DNA of 64,000 nt from assembly GCF_003383095.1 (NCBI RefSeq), contig NZ_PSYW01000005.1, positions 62,001-126,000 of the forward strand. Reading direction: 5' to 3'. Positions within the stretch are counted from its first letter, which is position 1; every line of letters begins with the position of its first letter. Below the pieces are notes generated by a model. That model was not told the DNA's origin and did no database searches. It worked only from the letters and a program-made list of their open reading frames with translations. The translations under genes were made by a program, and so were the position numbers. The DNA is from Haloferax sp. Atlit-12N (GTDB taxonomy: Archaea > Halobacteriota > Halobacteria > Halobacteriales > Haloferacaceae). Positions 62,166 to 64,000 of the stretch are shown here, piece after piece.

Positions 62166-63017
62166 GTGTCACTGGGTACGGACCCGCTCGATACGCTCGA
62201 AATTCCCGACGGGACGACGGTCGAGGAACACGACCTCGTCACCGACGGCGATGTCGTCGTCGGCGGGCAGAGCACCGTCGAGTTCGGCGTCCGCGGACAG
62301 AACGTCCTCGCGGGCGAGCGCGTCACCTTCGGCGGCGACATCGAGGCCGAAGCCGACTGCCGACTCGACATGCTCGACGACGTGGCCGGCAACGTCCTCG
62401 TCGGCAACGACGCCTACCTCGGCGAGCGCGTCCACATCGCCGGCCGCCTGATGGTCTCGGGCGACCTCGACATCGGCGACGACGTCGACATCGAAGAGGG
62501 GTTCGAGGCCAACGGGTGGATCGTCATCCGCAACCCGATTCCGACGCTCGTGTTCTACTTCATCGTCCTCTCGCAACTCCTTCGACTCGGCGAGGACGAG
62601 GCGGCAGACGAACTCGCCGAGACGCTCTCGGGCGAGTCGCCGCACGACCCGCTCGTGATTCCCCGGAACGCCACCGTCTCCGACGACGCGTGGCGCGTCT
62701 CGACGCCCGCCCACGTCGGCTCCGACTGCCGCATCCACGGCAACATCCGCGCGAAGTCCATCGACCTCGCCGAGGACAACAACGTCTTCGGGAGCCTCCG
62801 CGCCCGCGACGACATCGTCGTCGGGAGCGGGACGCGCATTCACGGCGACGTGACCACCCGAAACGGCGAGGTCCGCATCCACGAGGACGCGCGCGTCCTC
62901 GGCGACGTGTCCTGCAACGACCTCGTGCTCGAAGCCGGCGCGCACGTCGACGGCACGATGCGCGCCCGCGGCGAGATGCGTATCCACCGCGACAACCTCC
63001 CGCGCGAGGCCGAGTAA
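62166..63017 (+). CDS. Bactofilin-like polymer-forming protein
   Basis: This 283-residue protein has repeated short beta turns of the right-handed beta-helix type (GDVVVGGQSTVEFGVRGQNV, NVLVGNDAYLGERVHIAGRL), matching the bactofilin / polymer-forming cytoskeletal family. In the middle (PTLVFYFIVLSQLLRLGED) is a hydrophobic segment that may touch the membrane, splitting the beta helix into two parts. The GTG at 62166 fits a TATA element 27 nt upstream; a GTG at 62151 is also in frame. It may be a structural filament protein. Confidence 0.85.
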   Translation: MSLGTDPLDTLEIPDGTTVEEHDLVTDGDVVVGGQSTVEFGVRGQNVLAGERVTFGGDIEAEADCRLDMLDDVAGNVLVGNDAYLGERVHIAGRLMVSGDLDIGDDVDIEEGFEANGWIVIRNPIPTLVFYFIVLSQLLRLGEDEAADELAETLSGESPHDPLVIPRNATVSDDAWRVSTPAHVGSDCRIHGNIRAKSIDLAEDNNVFGSLRARDDIVVGSGTRIHGDVTTRNGEVRIHEDARVLGDVSCNDLVLEAGAHVDGTMRARGEMRIHRDNLPREAE

Positions 63018-63136
63018 CCGATTCCGAATCCGAATCCGAGACCGACCGAGCGACTGCGACCCCCGTGCGCCGCGATAGCAACAGTCGCCGTTTGTGCTTA
63101 CCCAACGATTAATCCCTCTGGTGGAGAGTGTCGTCT

Positions 63137-64000
63137 ATGGACAATCGACTGAAACTTCTCTCGGTCGCCCTCCTCGTCCTCCTCGCCGGGTGTACCGGCG
63201 GCGCGGCGGACGGCGGTGCCGGTGGGTCTGAGAGCGTCTCGCTCGCCGCCGATACCGGTGGCTCCGCCGAGGCCGAACAGGCGGGCGGCGACGACCTCCC
63301 GCAGGCCCAGCGGCGGGCGGTCATCAAGAACGGGCAGATAGAACTGACCGTCGACGAGTTCAACGAGTCGCGCGACGCGGTCGAATCGACCGCCGAGTCC
63401 TACGGCGGCTACGTCAGCGACTCCAACGAGTACGTCAACCGCCGGAGCGGCGGCACCTACCGCTCGGGCCAACTCGTCGTGCGCGTCCCCTCCGAGGACT
63501 TCTCGGCGTTCATGACCGACATGAAGGACCTCGGCGAGGTCGAGCGCGTCGAGACGAACTCGCAGGACGTGACCGACCAACTGGTCGACATCGAAGCGCG
63601 GTTGAGCAACCTCCGCGCCCAGCGCGACCGCCTCCGCGAACTCTACGAGTCGGCTAACACGACCGAGGACGTGCTCGCGGTCGAAGAGCGCCTGACCGAG
63701 GTCCAGACGGAAATCGAGCGGCTCGAAGCCCAGAAGCAGTCGCTCGAAGACCGCGTCGCCCTCTCGACCGTCCGGGTCTCGCTGTCCGAGCGACCGCCCG
63801 GCCCGGCGCAGTGGTACGACACGCCAGTCTTACAGGCGTTCTCCGAGTCGATTAACGGTGCGTTCGTCGCCCTTCGGGCGCTCGTCGTCGCCGTCGCCTA
63901 CGCGGTCCCGTACCTCGTCGTCTTCGGCGGCCTCCTCGCGATTCTCGGGAGCGGGGTGGTGCTCGCCGGCCGCGCCGCATTCAGGCGACTGACTGACTGA
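63137..64000 (+). CDS. DUF4349 lipoprotein with coiled coil and C-terminal membrane helices
   Basis: This 287-residue protein starts MDNRLKLLSVALLVLLAGCTG, a signal peptide with lipobox LAGC. The DUF4349 domain follows (RAVIKNGQIELTVDEFNESR, VRVPSEDFSAFMTDMKDLGE), then a coiled coil (LSNLRAQRDRLRELYESANT to IERLEAQKQSLEDRVALSTV), and two hydrophobic helices near the end (ALVVAVAYAVPYLVVFGGLL). It ends with TGA at the last base of the window, so it is complete. Role is unknown; members sit in the cell envelope. Confidence 0.9.
   Translation: MDNRLKLLSVALLVLLAGCTGGAADGGAGGSESVSLAADTGGSAEAEQAGGDDLPQAQRRAVIKNGQIELTVDEFNESRDAVESTAESYGGYVSDSNEYVNRRSGGTYRSGQLVVRVPSEDFSAFMTDMKDLGEVERVETNSQDVTDQLVDIEARLSNLRAQRDRLRELYESANTTEDVLAVEERLTEVQTEIERLEAQKQSLEDRVALSTVRVSLSERPPGPAQWYDTPVLQAFSESINGAFVALRALVVAVAYAVPYLVVFGGLLAILGSGVVLAGRAAFRRLTD

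Noticed and set aside
1..64000. CRISPR array or insertion sequence
   Set aside because: No regularly spaced repeats with unique spacers and no transposase-like protein were found on either strand.

Overview
The window reads as a chromosome segment of a haloarchaeon, most likely Haloferax or a close relative. The DNA is GC-rich, the proteins are very acidic (Asp/Glu-rich, Lys-poor), and the genes carry archaeal hallmarks: TFB, aIF2-beta, fibrillarin with NOP5, Dph2, archaeal MAT, DacZ and GshA. Many starts are leaderless, with a TATA-like element about 25-27 nt upstream of the start codon. Gene order around gshA, NOP5/fibrillarin, dacZ and cox resembles what I recall of Haloferax volcanii; this is memory, not a search. 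I count about 75 protein genes, one tRNA-Leu and three gene-free stretches longer than 300 bases.

Region 1 (1-14.3 kb) is mostly housekeeping: MalQ, an MscS channel, an Ogg1-type glycosylase, aIF2-beta, TFB, CorA with an overlapping 51-residue membrane partner, NOP5-fibrillarin (a 4-nt overlap pair for rRNA 2'-O-methylation), gamma-glutamylcysteine synthetase, CoaD and a short TFB-like single-cyclin protein. It also holds very small zinc-ribbon genes (5354-5533, 9599-9733). Region 2 (14.3-27.5 kb) starts with tRNA-Leu(UAG), whose 3' end is repeated twice downstream. It continues with a truncated haemoglobin, the c-di-AMP synthase DacZ next to an MscS channel, a PAS histidine kinase, PurD, a YyaL-type thioredoxin-domain protein, a cysteine synthase and ThiI.

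Region 3 (27.5-41 kb) carries Ppk1, methionine adenosyltransferase, a CYTH protein and an aa3-type terminal oxidase cluster (CoxB, a CoxA-CoxC fusion, a subunit IV-like protein and small membrane proteins). Facing it is a four-gene operon of unassigned membrane proteins with overlapping or near-touching junctions. Region 4 (41-54.8 kb) has a YlbF / MinD-like / RecA-fold cluster, Dph2, a protein with a CARF-like N-terminus and a winged-helix C-terminus, a LOG-like protein, a UlaG-like hydrolase, a long acidic coiled-coil protein followed by a HisG-like protein, a duplicated-domain Tat lipoprotein, a membrane-anchored HTH regulator and an atypical RidA.

Region 5 (54.8-64 kb) opens with a DUF5805-tyrosine recombinase operon whose upstream side is a 1.4-kb AT-rich, apparently gene-free stretch starting with three related iteron-like repeats. 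This is the most foreign-looking part of the window. It is followed by SRAP, an RNase H-fold exonuclease, a GT2 glycosyltransferase, a DUF3179 Tat lipoprotein, a DUF5800 protein, a bactofilin-like protein and a DUF4349 lipoprotein ending exactly at the window edge.

Functions come from motif and family recognition by eye. DUF numbers are from memory and should be treated as provisional.
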